From Dokdonella_A sp964582225 (GTDB lineage Bacteria > Pseudomonadota > Gammaproteobacteria > Xanthomonadales > Rhodanobacteraceae): 39,442 nt of DNA. Under the pieces are notes generated by a model, which saw only the letters and a program-made list of their open reading frames with translations, made no database searches and was not told the DNA's origin. Position numbers and translations under genes: made by a program. The stretch's first letter is position 1; the number at the start of each line of letters is the position of its first letter. Positions 15,409 to 24,748 of this stretch are shown piece by piece. The stretch spans positions 1 through 39,442 of the forward strand of contig CAZORA010000023.1 in the NCBI GenBank assembly GCA_964582225.1, read 5' to 3'.

Positions 15409-16485
15409 TCACGCTTCGTCTTCCGCGAAGCGCACCCGCCGGGTCACCCCGCAGCTCAGATCGTAGGCGATGGTGCCGGCGGCCGCGGCGATCGTCTCGG
15501 CCGGCAGCGCTGGTCCCCAGAGCAGCACCTCGTCGCCGACTCGCGCCTGCGGCACCGGGCGCAGATCGAGGGTCAGTAGATCCATCGATACCCGTCCGAC
15601 CACCGCCACCCTCTTGCCCCCCACCAGCACCGGAGTGCCGCTCGCGGCGCTGCGCGGATAGCCATCGCCATAGCCGATCGCAGCCACGCCGAGAAACATG
15701 TCTTCCGGCACCGACCAGCTCGCCGCGTAGCCCACCCGCTCGCCGGCGCGCACCGGGTTCACCGCGACCAGGCGGGTCGTCAGCGTCATCGCCGGCGCGA
15801 AGCCGAAGTCCGCGCCGCTCTTGCCCTCAACCACCGACAGGCCGTAAAGCAGCCCACCGACCCGCACCCAGTCCCCACGTCCGGCCGGCCAGCCGAGCAG
15901 GGCGGCCGAGTTGCCGAGCGAGCGCGGCCCGTCGAGGCCGGCGACCGCACGCTCGAAGCAGGCGATCTGCTGCGCCGTGCGCGGGCCGCCGAACTCGTCG
16001 GATGCGGCGAAGTGAGTCATCAGCACGATTTCCGCCGCAACGCTCGGCAGCGCGCGCAGCCGAGCGTGGATTTCGGCCGCACGCTCAGCGGCGAAGCCCA
16101 GGCGATGCATGCCGGTATCGAGCTTGAGCCAGACCCGGATCGGCGCGCCGCGATCCGTCTCCAGCCAGACTAGCTGGCGCTCGTGGTGGATCACTGCGTC
16201 GAGCTCGAGGCGGCGCAGCTCGGCGAGATCGGCGGCACTGTCAGGCCCGGACAGCACCACGATCCGCTGACGGTGGCCGGCCGCGCGCAGGCGCAGGCCA
16301 TCGGCGATGGAGGCCACGCCGAAGGCGTCGGCGCCCGTCAGTGCCCGCGCCACCCGCTCGAGACCGTGACCGTAGCCGTCCGCCTTGACCACCGCCAGCA
16401 CGCGCGCGGCGCCGGCAAGCTTCCGCGCACGCGCAAGGTTGTCGCGCAGCGCGCCCAAGTGCACGGTGGCGCAGGTCGCGCGCAT
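15409..16485 (-). CDS. alr: Alanine racemase
   Basis: This 358-residue protein is the usual length for PLP-dependent alanine racemase. The PLP lysine is K34 in VLAVVKADGYGHGL, and the second catalytic residue is Y253 in GERVGYAASWSVP. Other conserved stretches are WLKLDTGMHRLGF, THFAASDE, RVGGLLYGLS, GYGDGYPRSA and VGRVSMDLLTLDL. It interconverts L- and D-alanine in the cytoplasm for peptidoglycan. It lies 40 nt downstream of dnaB, a common gene order in gammaproteobacteria, and is probably cotranscribed with it. Confidence 0.97.
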   Translation of the reverse strand: MRATCATVHLGALRDNLARARKLAGAARVLAVVKADGYGHGLERVARALTGADAFGVASIADGLRLRAAGHRQRIVVLSGPDSAADLAELRRLELDAVIHHERQLVWLETDRGAPIRVWLKLDTGMHRLGFAAERAAEIHARLRALPSVAAEIVLMTHFAASDEFGGPRTAQQIACFERAVAGLDGPRSLGNSAALLGWPAGRGDWVRVGGLLYGLSVVEGKSGADFGFAPAMTLTTRLVAVNPVRAGERVGYAASWSVPEDMFLGVAAIGYGDGYPRSAASGTPVLVGGKRVAVVGRVSMDLLTLDLRPVPQARVGDEVLLWGPALPAETIAAAAGTIAYDLSCGVTRRVRFAEDEA

Positions 16486-16525
16486 CAGCGCGCCGCGGCC
16501 CGCGGCATCGGCAGCAGGGGGGCGC

Positions 16526-17920
16526 TCATTCGAAGCTGCCGCCGTAGTCGGCGTTGCTGAAGTTCTCGAACTTGGTGTATTCGCCGAGAAAGGCGAGGGT
16601 GACCGCGCCGATCGGGCCGTTGCGCTGCTTGCCGATGATGATCTCGGCGGTGCCCTTCTTGGTCGAGGCCTTGTCGTAGACCTCTTCGCGATAGATGAAC
16701 AGGATCAGGTCGGCGTCCTGCTCGATTGCGCCCGACTCGCGCAGGTCGCTCATCACCGGACGCTTGTCGTTGCGCTGTTCGAGCGAGCGGTTGAGCTGGG
16801 ACAGCGCGATCACCGGGATCGCCAGCTCTTTGCCGAGCGCCTTCAAGCTGCGCGAGATCTCGGAAATCTCAGTGGCGCGGTTTTCCTTGCTGCCCGGCAC
16901 CTGCATCAGCTGCAGATAGTCGATCACGATCAGACCGAGATCGTGCTCACGCTTCAACCGTCGCGCACGGGCGCGCAGCTCGCCGGGCGACAGCGCCGGG
17001 GTGTCGTCGATGAAGATACGCGCGTCGCGCAGCAGAGTGATGGCTGCGGTGATCCGCGGCCACTCGTCCTCGGCCAGATCACCCGTGCGCAGATGCTGCT
17101 GGTTGATGCGTCCCAGCGAGGAAATCAGGCGCAGAGCGATTTGCGAAGAGCTCATTTCCATCGAGAAGATTCCGACCGCCTTGCGGGTCTTCAGCGCAGC
17201 GTATTCCGCCATGTTGACCGCCAGCGCGGTCTTGCCCATCGACGGGCGCGCGGCGACGATCACCAGGTCACCCGGCTGCAGGCCCGCGGTCATCTCATCG
17301 AGATCGGCGAAACCGGTCGGCAGCCCGCTGATGCCGCCGCGATTTTCGAAGCGCTGGCTGAGGATCTGGAAGGCTTCCTTGACCGCCGCGCTCATCGGCA
17401 CGAAGCCGCTGCGCCCGCGGGCGCCGGATTCGGCGATGCCGAACACCCGCTGCTCGGCTTCCTCGACCAGGTCGGCGCTGCTGCGGCCCTCCGGCTGAAA
17501 GGCGTTGCCGGCGATCTCGTTGCCGGCCTCGATCAGCTGACGCAGCACCGACTTGTCGCGCACGATGTCGGCGTAGCTGACGATATTGGCGGCGCTCGGA
17601 GTCGAGTTGGCGAGCTCCATCACGTAGCTCGCGCCGCCGACCTCCTCAGCCTTGCCCTGGCTCTCGAACCACTCGCCCAGCGTGACCGCATCGCAGGGCA
17701 TGCCTTTGCCGGCAAGCTCGGCAATGCCGCGAAAAATCAGGCGGTGGTCGCGTCGATAGAAATCCGCTTCGGCGATGCGATCGGCGATGCGATCCCAGGC
17801 TTCTGGGCGCAGCATCAGGCCGCCGAGCACGGCCTGCTCGGCCTCGATCGAATGCGGCGGCACGCGCAGCTGTTCGACGTTGGAAACGGGTTTGCGTTCG
17901 GGCTGCACGAGCGTGGCCAC
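16526..17920 (-). CDS. dnaB: Replicative DNA helicase DnaB
   Basis: This 464-residue protein has the DnaB domain order: an N-terminal domain (about 20-125, PPHSIEAEQAVLGGLML), a linker helix, and a RecA-like ATPase domain with Walker A ARPSMGKT at 224-231, the catalytic Glu region SMEMSSSQ at 253-260, Walker B LGLIVIDYLQLM at 328-339, and GAIEQDADLILFIYR near the C-terminus. It unwinds DNA at the replication fork as a hexamer. No intein is present. The start is a GTG at 17918-17920 with a weak Shine-Dalgarno. A terminator (18077-18108) separates it from rplI, so it probably has its own promoter. Confidence 0.97.
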   Translation of the reverse strand: MATLVQPERKPVSNVEQLRVPPHSIEAEQAVLGGLMLRPEAWDRIADRIAEADFYRRDHRLIFRGIAELAGKGMPCDAVTLGEWFESQGKAEEVGGASYVMELANSTPSAANIVSYADIVRDKSVLRQLIEAGNEIAGNAFQPEGRSSADLVEEAEQRVFGIAESGARGRSGFVPMSAAVKEAFQILSQRFENRGGISGLPTGFADLDEMTAGLQPGDLVIVAARPSMGKTALAVNMAEYAALKTRKAVGIFSMEMSSSQIALRLISSLGRINQQHLRTGDLAEDEWPRITAAITLLRDARIFIDDTPALSPGELRARARRLKREHDLGLIVIDYLQLMQVPGSKENRATEISEISRSLKALGKELAIPVIALSQLNRSLEQRNDKRPVMSDLRESGAIEQDADLILFIYREEVYDKASTKKGTAEIIIGKQRNGPIGAVTLAFLGEYTKFENFSNADYGGSFE

Positions 17921-18076
17921 GGGTCGGATGAGCGAGACGAATACTAGGCGCTCGTCTCAGAAGCTGCGACGCACAGCCCGGTGCACAATTCGCCGATTCC
18001 TGTGGACAGGCCTGTGCGCAGTCGGCGAACAAACTGCCGCGCGACGGCCCGGCTGCGGCCGCTGCGCGTGGCCGGA

Positions 18077-18108
18077 AAAGCCGACGCCCGCGCAGGCGCG
18101 GGCGTCGG
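18077..18108 (-). terminator. Rho-independent terminator of rpsF-rpsR-rplI
   Basis: CCGACGCCCGCG (18081-18092) pairs perfectly with CGCGGGCGTCGG (18097-18108) over 12 bp with a 4-nt loop. Read on the minus strand the stem is followed by CTTTT, and it starts 33 nt after the rplI stop. Confidence 0.8.
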
Positions 18109-18140
18109 ATCGTCGCTCGATCGAGTCAGTCCCGCGCCGC

Positions 18141-18590
18141 TCAGCTCTGCGCGACGACGACGACCTTGACTGCGGTGTTGACGTCGGCATGCAGGTTGAT
18201 CTGCACTTCGAATTCGCCGATCTGGCGCAGCGGCCCGTCCGACAGGATCACTTCACGCTTGTGCAGCGCCATGCCGGCGGCGGTGAAGGCCTCGGCGATG
18301 TCGCGCGCGCTGACCGAGCCGAACAGCTTGCCTTCCGGACTGGCGTGCGCGCCGATGGTCACCGAAGCGCCCTCGAACCGGGCGCGGCGCGCGTCGGCGC
18401 CGGCCAGGCGCTGCTGCGCCTTCGCTTCGTATTCGGCGCGTCGCTGCTCGAACTCAGCGACGTTGGCGGCGGTCGCCGCCACTGCCATGCCATGCGGCAC
18501 GAGATAGTTGCGGCCGTAGCCGGGCTTGACCTTGACCCGATCGCCTAGCTGGCCGAGGTTCTTGACGTTCTGCAGCAGAATAAGATCCAC
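18141..18590 (-). CDS. rplI: 50S ribosomal protein L9
   Basis: This 149-residue protein is the standard length for L9. The N-terminal domain has LILLQNVKNLGQLGDRVKVK and the family signature GYGRNYLVPHGMAVAAT (about 24-40). A long helix follows (EFEQRRAEYEAKAQQRL), then the C-terminal domain (FGSVSARDIAEAF, KREVILSDGPLRQIGEF). L9 binds 23S rRNA at the base of the L1 stalk region. The start is a GTG (18588-18590) with AGAGGA 6 nt upstream. It follows rpsR after about 104 nt that contain a GCGCCGGC-GT-GCCGGCGC hairpin (18609-18626). Confidence 0.97.
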   Translation of the reverse strand: MDLILLQNVKNLGQLGDRVKVKPGYGRNYLVPHGMAVAATAANVAEFEQRRAEYEAKAQQRLAGADARRARFEGASVTIGAHASPEGKLFGSVSARDIAEAFTAAGMALHKREVILSDGPLRQIGEFEVQINLHADVNTAVKVVVVAQS

Positions 18591-18694
18591 GATGATTCCT
18601 CTTCGTTAGCGCCGGCGTGCCGGCGCAGCTTGCGTTGTCCGAATGAGCCGCCCGCGGCGCGCAAGGCCGCCGCGGACGAAATATTCACAGGCTC

Positions 18695-18922
18695 TCAGTA
18701 ATGAGCGTCGGTGTAGGGCAGCAGCGCGAGGAAACGCGCGTGCTCCACCGCCGTCGCCAGCTGGCGCTGGTAACGTGCCTTGGTGCCGGTGATTCGGCTC
18801 GGCACGATCTTGCCGGTCTCGCCGATGTATTGGCGCAGCATGTTGAGATCCTTGTAGTCGATCTCGGTGATGCCTTCGGCAGTGAAGCGGCAGTATTTCT
18901 TGCGACGAAAAAACTTCGACAT
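18695..18922 (-). CDS. rpsR: 30S ribosomal protein S18
   Basis: This 75-residue protein is typical of S18: FFRRKKYCRFTAEGITEIDY, then YKDLNMLRQYIGETGKIVPS and RITGTKARYQRQLATAVEHA. S18 pairs with S6 on the 16S rRNA platform. One Cys (KYCRF) is kept but the full zinc-type set of Cys is not seen. The ATG at 18922 has GGAGA about 7 nt upstream, and rpsF ends 29 nt before it. Confidence 0.97.
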   Translation of the reverse strand: MSKFFRRKKYCRFTAEGITEIDYKDLNMLRQYIGETGKIVPSRITGTKARYQRQLATAVEHARFLALLPYTDAHY

Positions 18923-18951
18923 GATGGTTTCTCCAGCGGGATGCGGGGCGC

Positions 18952-19401
18952 TTACTCGGCGGATGTTTCTTCGACCATCGAGCTCTCTTCGGAAGCGTCG
19001 GCGGAATCGTCGCCGCGCGCGCCGCGACGCGGCCGCTCGTCGTCGCCCTCGTCATCGCGGCGCCGGCGATCGCCCTTGTCGTCCTTGCTCTTCATGATGG
19101 CCGACATCTCGGTTACCGGCCCGTCGCGCTTGATGATCAGGTGGCGCAGCACCGCATCGTTGAAGCGGAAGCCAGACTGCAGTTCGCCCAGCACTTCGCC
19201 CGTACACTCGATATTCATCAGCACGTAGTGGGCCTTGGCCAGGTGCTGGATCGGGTAGGCCAGCTGACGCCGACCCCAGTCCTCGAGGCGATGGATCCTG
19301 CCGCTGGCACCCTCGATCAGCACCTTGTAGCGCTCGATCATGGCAGGCACCTGCTCGCTCTGGTCCGGATGGACCAGAAATACGACTTCATAGTGACGCA
19401 T
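18952..19401 (-). CDS. rpsF: 30S ribosomal protein S6
   Basis: This is a 149-residue protein: MRHYEVVFLVHPDQSEQVPA, RIHRLEDWGRRQLAYPI, KAHYVLMNIEC, FRFNDAVLRHLIIKRDGPVT. After about residue 105 comes a charged Asp/Arg/Glu/Ser tail of some 45 residues, as in E. coli S6, where such a tail is glutamylated by RimK. The tail here ends in EETSAE rather than poly-Glu. The ATG at 19401 is preceded by AAGGAG. It is first in the rpsF-rpsR-rplI operon and is preceded by a structured leader. Confidence 0.97.
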   Translation of the reverse strand: MRHYEVVFLVHPDQSEQVPAMIERYKVLIEGASGRIHRLEDWGRRQLAYPIQHLAKAHYVLMNIECTGEVLGELQSGFRFNDAVLRHLIIKRDGPVTEMSAIMKSKDDKGDRRRRDDEGDDERPRRGARGDDSADASEESSMVEETSAE

Positions 19402-19510
19402 GTTTGCTCCTTGTGGGTGTCGCGCGGAGGATTCCGCTGCGACAGCCTCCCGCAGGCTGCGGTGAGGCAAGGTCCGTCCGGCAACGCCGCGCGCGGCGCG
19501 CAAAACGGGC
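19402..19510 (-). promoter_or_regulatory. Leader of rpsF with a CCG-flanked hairpin (possible S6:S18 site)
   Basis: The roughly 110-nt leader contains CAGCCT-GCGGG-AGGCTG (forward 19443-19459) with CCG directly on its 5' side (19460-19462). The known S6:S18 leader motif presents a CCG near a small hairpin to mimic the 16S rRNA site. The similarity here is only general and no covariation can be tested. Confidence 0.35.
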
Positions 19511-19515
19511 CGCGA

Positions 19516-19545
19516 ATTGTACGCGTGTCGGCGGCCGCAGCACAA
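19516..19545 (-). promoter_or_regulatory. Promoter of rpsF-rpsR-rplI
   Basis: On the minus strand TTGTGC (19540-19545) is followed after 18 nt by TACAAT (19516-19521), which matches the -10 consensus at 5 of 6 positions. The region is a local dip in GC between the TraB-family gene and rpsF. Confidence 0.5.
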
Positions 19546-19573
19546 GTAACTGCGGGCGCGCGGCAGCACCCCT

Positions 19574-20659
19574 TCAGGGTTCCGATTCGGTTTCCGCGTC
19601 GGGCGCGAAATCGTCGTCCCAGGTGTCGGGAGCCTGCACCCGGCACGTGCCGTCGCCGCACAGCGTCTGGAGGTAGCCATCGGGCGCGAGCAGTGTGCTG
19701 ATCGAGAGCACCGCAAAGCTGCTCCGATTGCGTTCGAGCGCGCTGCGCGCCGCCGTCATCCAGGTCGCACGCTGCTTGTCCTCGACGTCGACGATGCCGC
19801 GCGAGCGCAGCAGCTGCGTTTCGTTCAGCGCGTCCAGGCAGGCGTGCCACTGGCTCGCCCCCAGCGGCAATCCGCGCAGCGCTTCGACGTCTCCGGTGGA
19901 CCAGGCGTTGGCGGCGAGCGTCATGCTGCCGAGATCGCTCTCGATGTGCTCCAGCATGCCGCTGAAGCATTGCCGATCGTCGATCGAGGCGCGCTTGAGC
20001 TCCCTGGCGGCCGCCTTCGGATCGTCGAGCTTGAAGCTCACGTTCACTGCGGTCAGCGGCACCCCGGCCTCGCCGGCGAGGGCGTAGACGCGCTTGCTGA
20101 CGACGTCCTTGCGCTCGAGGCCGATCTTCTTCAGGGCGACCTCGTAGAGCTCGACGGCGGCAAACAGCGGCCGCCAGCGCTCCACTTTCGGGTTGCGGCC
20201 CATGTATTTCGCCTTCAGCGCCGCCCAGCGCGCGTAGTCTTTCGGCGGCAGGATCTTGTCCAGATGCACGTGGCCGGGGTTCTCGCGCACGGCCACCAGC
20301 GATGGCAGCAGGGCGAGCCCGCTGAAAAAGCCGAGATCGGCCTTGATGCTCACGCTCGGCCGCCGCAGCACCTCGTCCGCCTCGGCGATGCGCGCCGCAA
20401 CCTCGTCGGAGCGCCAGTCCATGCGCCTGGGCAGCGGCGTCAGCGTGCCCAGCACCCACAGCACGTGATCGCCCTGGGTGACCTTCCACAGGCCAGGCCC
20501 CGGCTGTTCGCCGGTGACCACGATCGTGTCGAGCATCTCGGCCGGCGCGGCCGCGCTTGCCGCAGCCGCGGACTGCGTTATCGGCGGTTCGGCTTGGGCC
20601 GCGACGCCCGAGGTGGCCACAGCGAGCGCCACGCCGAGGGAAAGAATCAGGGAACGCAA
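19574..20659 (-). CDS. TraB/GumN family exported protein
   Basis: This 361-residue protein starts with a leader LRSLILSLGVALAVATSGVAAQA. The family N-terminal pattern is GPGLWKVTQGDHVLWVLGTL then PLPRRMDWRSDEVAARIAEADEVL, which in TraB/GumN proteins reads as W.v......yl.GT.H..P. The core includes RWAALKAKYMG and YEVALKKIGL, and the C-terminus NRSSFAVLSISTLLAPDGYL. In this one the usual H of the GTxH motif reads T (GTLTPLP), so a key residue may be missing. The family is structurally linked to Tiki-type proteases; its bacterial role is unclear. The start is uncertain: a TTG at 20659 has GGAG 9 nt upstream and gives a clean signal peptide, while a GTG at 20677 is an alternative. The tail is acidic. 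Confidence 0.8.
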   Translation of the reverse strand: MRSLILSLGVALAVATSGVAAQAEPPITQSAAAASAAAPAEMLDTIVVTGEQPGPGLWKVTQGDHVLWVLGTLTPLPRRMDWRSDEVAARIAEADEVLRRPSVSIKADLGFFSGLALLPSLVAVRENPGHVHLDKILPPKDYARWAALKAKYMGRNPKVERWRPLFAAVELYEVALKKIGLERKDVVSKRVYALAGEAGVPLTAVNVSFKLDDPKAAARELKRASIDDRQCFSGMLEHIESDLGSMTLAANAWSTGDVEALRGLPLGASQWHACLDALNETQLLRSRGIVDVEDKQRATWMTAARSALERNRSSFAVLSISTLLAPDGYLQTLCGDGTCRVQAPDTWDDDFAPDAETESEP

Positions 20660-20807
20660 CGGGATTGGCTCCAGCACGAACGCAGCGCCCACCTTATGCG
20701 GACGGTCTGAAAGCAGCCTGACTCGCCGGCCGCGATCCGCGAAGCCCCATGCCGCGCCACGCAGTGTGGGCCGCGGTGAGGTCGCCGGCGCGGAGCGAAG
20801 CCGCCCC

Positions 20808-21143
20808 TCAGGCCGCGCCGCCGATCGTGAAGCTGCCGCCGCAGCCGCACTCGCCGGTGGCGTTCGGGTTGCGGAACACGAACGAGGCAGCCAAGCCCTG
20901 GCGCTCGAAGTCGATCTCGGTGCCATCCACCAGCGGCAGCGCGTCGCGGGCGACGATCAGGCGCAGGCCGTCCTGCTCGAACACCTGATCGCCGGCGGCA
21001 ATGCTCTCGGCGAGGTCGATGCTGTAGCCGTAGCCGGAACAGCCACTGGGAGTCACCCCGAAGCGCACGCCAAGCGCGGTCGGCGAGCGGGCGAGGAAGT
21101 CACGCATGCGCTCTTGCGCGGCGGAAGTGATGCGGATCGACAT
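20808..21143 (-). CDS. A-type iron-sulfur carrier (IscA/ErpA/SufA family)
   Basis: This 111-residue protein has the three conserved Cys at exactly the IscA positions: C35 in TPSGCSGYGY and C99/C101 in NATGECGCGGSF. It accepts and passes on Fe-S clusters to target apoproteins in the cytoplasm. No other isc or suf genes are in view, so whether it is ErpA, IscA or SufA cannot be settled; stand-alone members are often ErpA-like. It is followed about 148 nt later by the TraB-family gene in the same direction. Confidence 0.92.
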   Translation of the reverse strand: MSIRITSAAQERMRDFLARSPTALGVRFGVTPSGCSGYGYSIDLAESIAAGDQVFEQDGLRLIVARDALPLVDGTEIDFERQGLAASFVFRNPNATGECGCGGSFTIGGAA

Positions 21144-21210
21144 CGCGAGAAATCCTGCTGAAACCGGCGTGCAATTGTAGCTGGCGCGTCGGGGCGAGGG
21201 GCGATTCCGC

Positions 21211-21216
21211 TATGAT
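21211..21216 (+). promoter_or_regulatory. Candidate -10 of asnS
   Basis: TATGAT is followed by a GC-rich discriminator CGGCGACCTT. A very similar stretch (GATAATGGGCGACCTT) lies before acnA. The -35 is not clear. The start codon is about 58 nt downstream. Confidence 0.4.
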
Positions 21217-21274
21217 CGGCGACCTTCCCGCGTCGCCTGCCGGCGGACGCGACCCGTGAACGGAGTGGCGAGCG

Positions 21275-22693
<1,419 letters not shown>

Positions 22694-22694
22694 G

Positions 22695-23018
22695 ATGCCG
22701 CTACTTGCGGTGCGCGAATTCCTGCTGGTCTGCGGCCTCGGCATGATCGTCTCCGGCCTGACGGCCTACATCATGACCTGGATGGTGGTGGCGGTGCATC
22801 TGCGCGATCACCACCCAGCCACGCGGGCGCGACTCGGTGGCTTCCTGTTCTCGCCGCGCGCGCTCGGCTGGTACCTCGGCGCGCGCTATCGGCGGCTCGC
22901 CGACCGCGAGCTGAACTCGCTGGCGATCCTGGCCACGATCGGCTCCTGGTGCATGCTCGGCGGAGCTGTGGTGGTCTTCGCGTCCAAACTGATGGGCTAC
23001 GCAGGCGTCGGCACCTGA
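22695..23018 (+). CDS. Small two-helix membrane protein
   Basis: This 107-residue protein has hydrophobic segments at about 8-35 (FLLVCGLGMIVSGLTAYIMT) and 76-100 (LAILATIGSWCMLGGAVVVF), with a basic loop between them (RARLGGFLFSPRALGWYLGA). I do not recognise a family. It begins 1 nt after the asnS stop and is followed after 31 nt by an SDR gene, so it is probably part of the asnS transcript. Confidence 0.75.
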   Translation: MPLLAVREFLLVCGLGMIVSGLTAYIMTWMVVAVHLRDHHPATRARLGGFLFSPRALGWYLGARYRRLADRELNSLAILATIGSWCMLGGAVVVFASKLMGYAGVGT

Positions 23019-23049
23019 ACGCCGACCTCACGCCACTTCAGGAGACATC

Positions 23050-23838
23050 ATGAAGCTCGACCTGCTCGGCCGTCACGCGCTGGTCTGCGGCGGCTCGCGC
23101 GGCATCGGCCTGGCCGCTGCCGCCGAACTCGCCGCTCTGGGCGCCCACGTGACCCTGCTGGCGCGCTCGCGGGAGGTGCTGGAGAGCGCCGCCCAGGCGC
23201 TGCCGAAGCCGGCTGCCGGACAGGAGCACGGCTGGATCGCGGTCGACATGCGCGACCACCCGGCCCTGCAGGCGAAAGTGGCCGCGACGGTGGCCGCGGC
23301 GCCGGTGCAGATTCTCGTCAACAACAGCGGCGGACCGCCCGGCGGAGCGGCCCGCGACGCCACCGCGGAAGACTTCCGCGCCGCCTTCGAGCAGCATCTG
23401 CTGGCCGCCCAGACCCTGGTGCAAACCGTCCTGCCGGGCATGCAGGCGGCGGGCTACGGCCGCATCGTCAACGTGATCTCGACCTCGGTCAAGGAGCCGA
23501 TTCCAAACCTGGGAGTGTCGAACACCCTGCGCGGCGCGATGGCGAGCTGGGCCAAGACCCTGGCCGGCGAGCTCGCCCGGCAGGGGATCACCGTCAACTG
23601 CGTGCTGCCGGGCTATACGCGCACCCGCCGCCTCGAGCAGGTGCTGCACGAGCGGGCCGCGGCCAGCGGCATTCCGCAGACCGAGATCGAGCAGCAGCTG
23701 CTGGCCGGCATTCCGGCCGGGCGCTTCGGCGAGCCGGAAGAAATCGCCGCCGTGATCGCCTTCCTCGCGAGCCCCGCGGCAGCCTACGTGAACGGCGTCA
23801 ACCTGCAGGTCGACGGCGGCCTGACGCGGTCTCTGTAG
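23050..23838 (+). CDS. SDR-fold oxidoreductase with an altered active site
   Basis: This 262-residue Rossmann-fold protein has GGSRGIG at 14-20 for NAD(P) binding, NNSGGPPGG at 91-99 in place of NNAG, and the catalytic Ser at 144 (NVISTSVK). Where the classic Tyr-x-x-x-Lys should be, it reads S157-N-T-L-R161. The spacing from Ser144 to Ser157 is the normal 13 residues, so this is a substitution rather than a misalignment. Normal reductase activity is doubtful. The C-terminal signature AAYVNGVNLQVDGGLTRSL is intact. A good AGGAGA lies before ATG 23050. It is probably cotranscribed with the preceding small membrane protein. Confidence 0.88.
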   Translation: MKLDLLGRHALVCGGSRGIGLAAAAELAALGAHVTLLARSREVLESAAQALPKPAAGQEHGWIAVDMRDHPALQAKVAATVAAAPVQILVNNSGGPPGGAARDATAEDFRAAFEQHLLAAQTLVQTVLPGMQAAGYGRIVNVISTSVKEPIPNLGVSNTLRGAMASWAKTLAGELARQGITVNCVLPGYTRTRRLEQVLHERAAASGIPQTEIEQQLLAGIPAGRFGEPEEIAAVIAFLASPAAAYVNGVNLQVDGGLTRSL

Positions 23839-23905
23839 CCGTGAGCGCGGCGAGCCCGCAGGCCGCGCCGCCTCGACCCAACCCCTTTCAGCCGGAGCAG
23901 CCAAC

Positions 23906-24565
23906 ATGAGCATCGACATCCCCGACCAGCGCAAGCTGCTCGAACGCAACCGCGCCTGGTCCGAGGCCGTGCGCGCGCGCGACCCGGAGTTTTTCCATCG
24001 CCTGTCGGCGCAGCAGGCGCCGCACTACCTCTGGATCGGCTGCTCCGATTCGCGGGTGCCGGCGAACCAGATCATCGACATGAGCCCCGGCGAGGTGTTC
24101 GTGCACCGCAACGTCGCCAATGTGGTCGTGCACACCGATCTCAACGCGATCAGCACCATCCAGTTCGCGGTCGACGTGCTGCGGGTGAATCACATCCTGG
24201 TGGTCGGTCACTACGGCTGCGGCGGCGTGCAGGCGGTGCTCGGCGAGAAGCGCTTCGGCCTGGTCGACAACTGGCTGCGCCACGTCGACGACGTGCGCAG
24301 CCGCCACCTGGCGCGACTCGACGCGCTGCCCGATTACCCGTCGAAGATGACCCGCCTGTGCGAACTGAACGTGATCGAGCAGGCCGTCAACGTGTGCCGT
24401 TCGACCGTGGTGCAGGACGCCTGGGAGCGCGGCCAGACGCTTTCCGTGCACGCCTGGATCTACGGCCTGGCCGACGGGCGAATCCGCGACCTCGGCCTCG
24501 ACGTCGACGCGCCCGCGCAGATCGGCGCGCGGCGCGCGCAAGCGCTCGAGGCCCTGCTCCGCTGA
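23906..24565 (+). CDS. can: Beta-class carbonic anhydrase
   Basis: This 219-residue protein has zinc ligands C46 (WIGCSDSRVP), H102 and C105 (VVGHYGCGGV), and the Asp48-Arg50 dyad of beta carbonic anhydrases. It interconverts CO2 and bicarbonate in the cytoplasm. The length and the N-terminus (LLERNRAWSEAVRARDPEFF) match the E. coli Can (YadF) type. The ATG at 23906 follows CCGGAG. It lies 67 nt after the SDR gene on the same strand. Confidence 0.95.
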   Translation: MSIDIPDQRKLLERNRAWSEAVRARDPEFFHRLSAQQAPHYLWIGCSDSRVPANQIIDMSPGEVFVHRNVANVVVHTDLNAISTIQFAVDVLRVNHILVVGHYGCGGVQAVLGEKRFGLVDNWLRHVDDVRSRHLARLDALPDYPSKMTRLCELNVIEQAVNVCRSTVVQDAWERGQTLSVHAWIYGLADGRIRDLGLDVDAPAQIGARRAQALEALLR

Positions 24566-24748
24566 GCCGCACCGCCGGCGCCTCGATGCGGGATCGGGTC
24601 GAGGCGGCTGCAGCGGCGGCCCGGATCGCGCCCATCGAAACCGGGTGCACGGTTAGACTTGCGGGCGCGAACGGCGACGCGAGCGAGCGCATCCAACCTC
24701 GCGATTCGGGTCGCCGGCAGTTCCCCTGACTGCGCCAAGGAGCCTGAC

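Noticed and set aside
13662..16127. An 821-residue plus-strand frame across dsbG, the TlpA-like gene and alr
   Set aside because: It crosses three well-supported minus-strand genes and their intergenic gaps, with an Arg/Pro-rich shadow composition.
18609..18626. Terminator between rpsR and rplI
   Set aside because: GCGCCGGC-GT-GCCGGCGC is a perfect palindrome but has a 2-nt loop and no T-run, and rpsR and rplI are normally cotranscribed. It may still affect relative expression.
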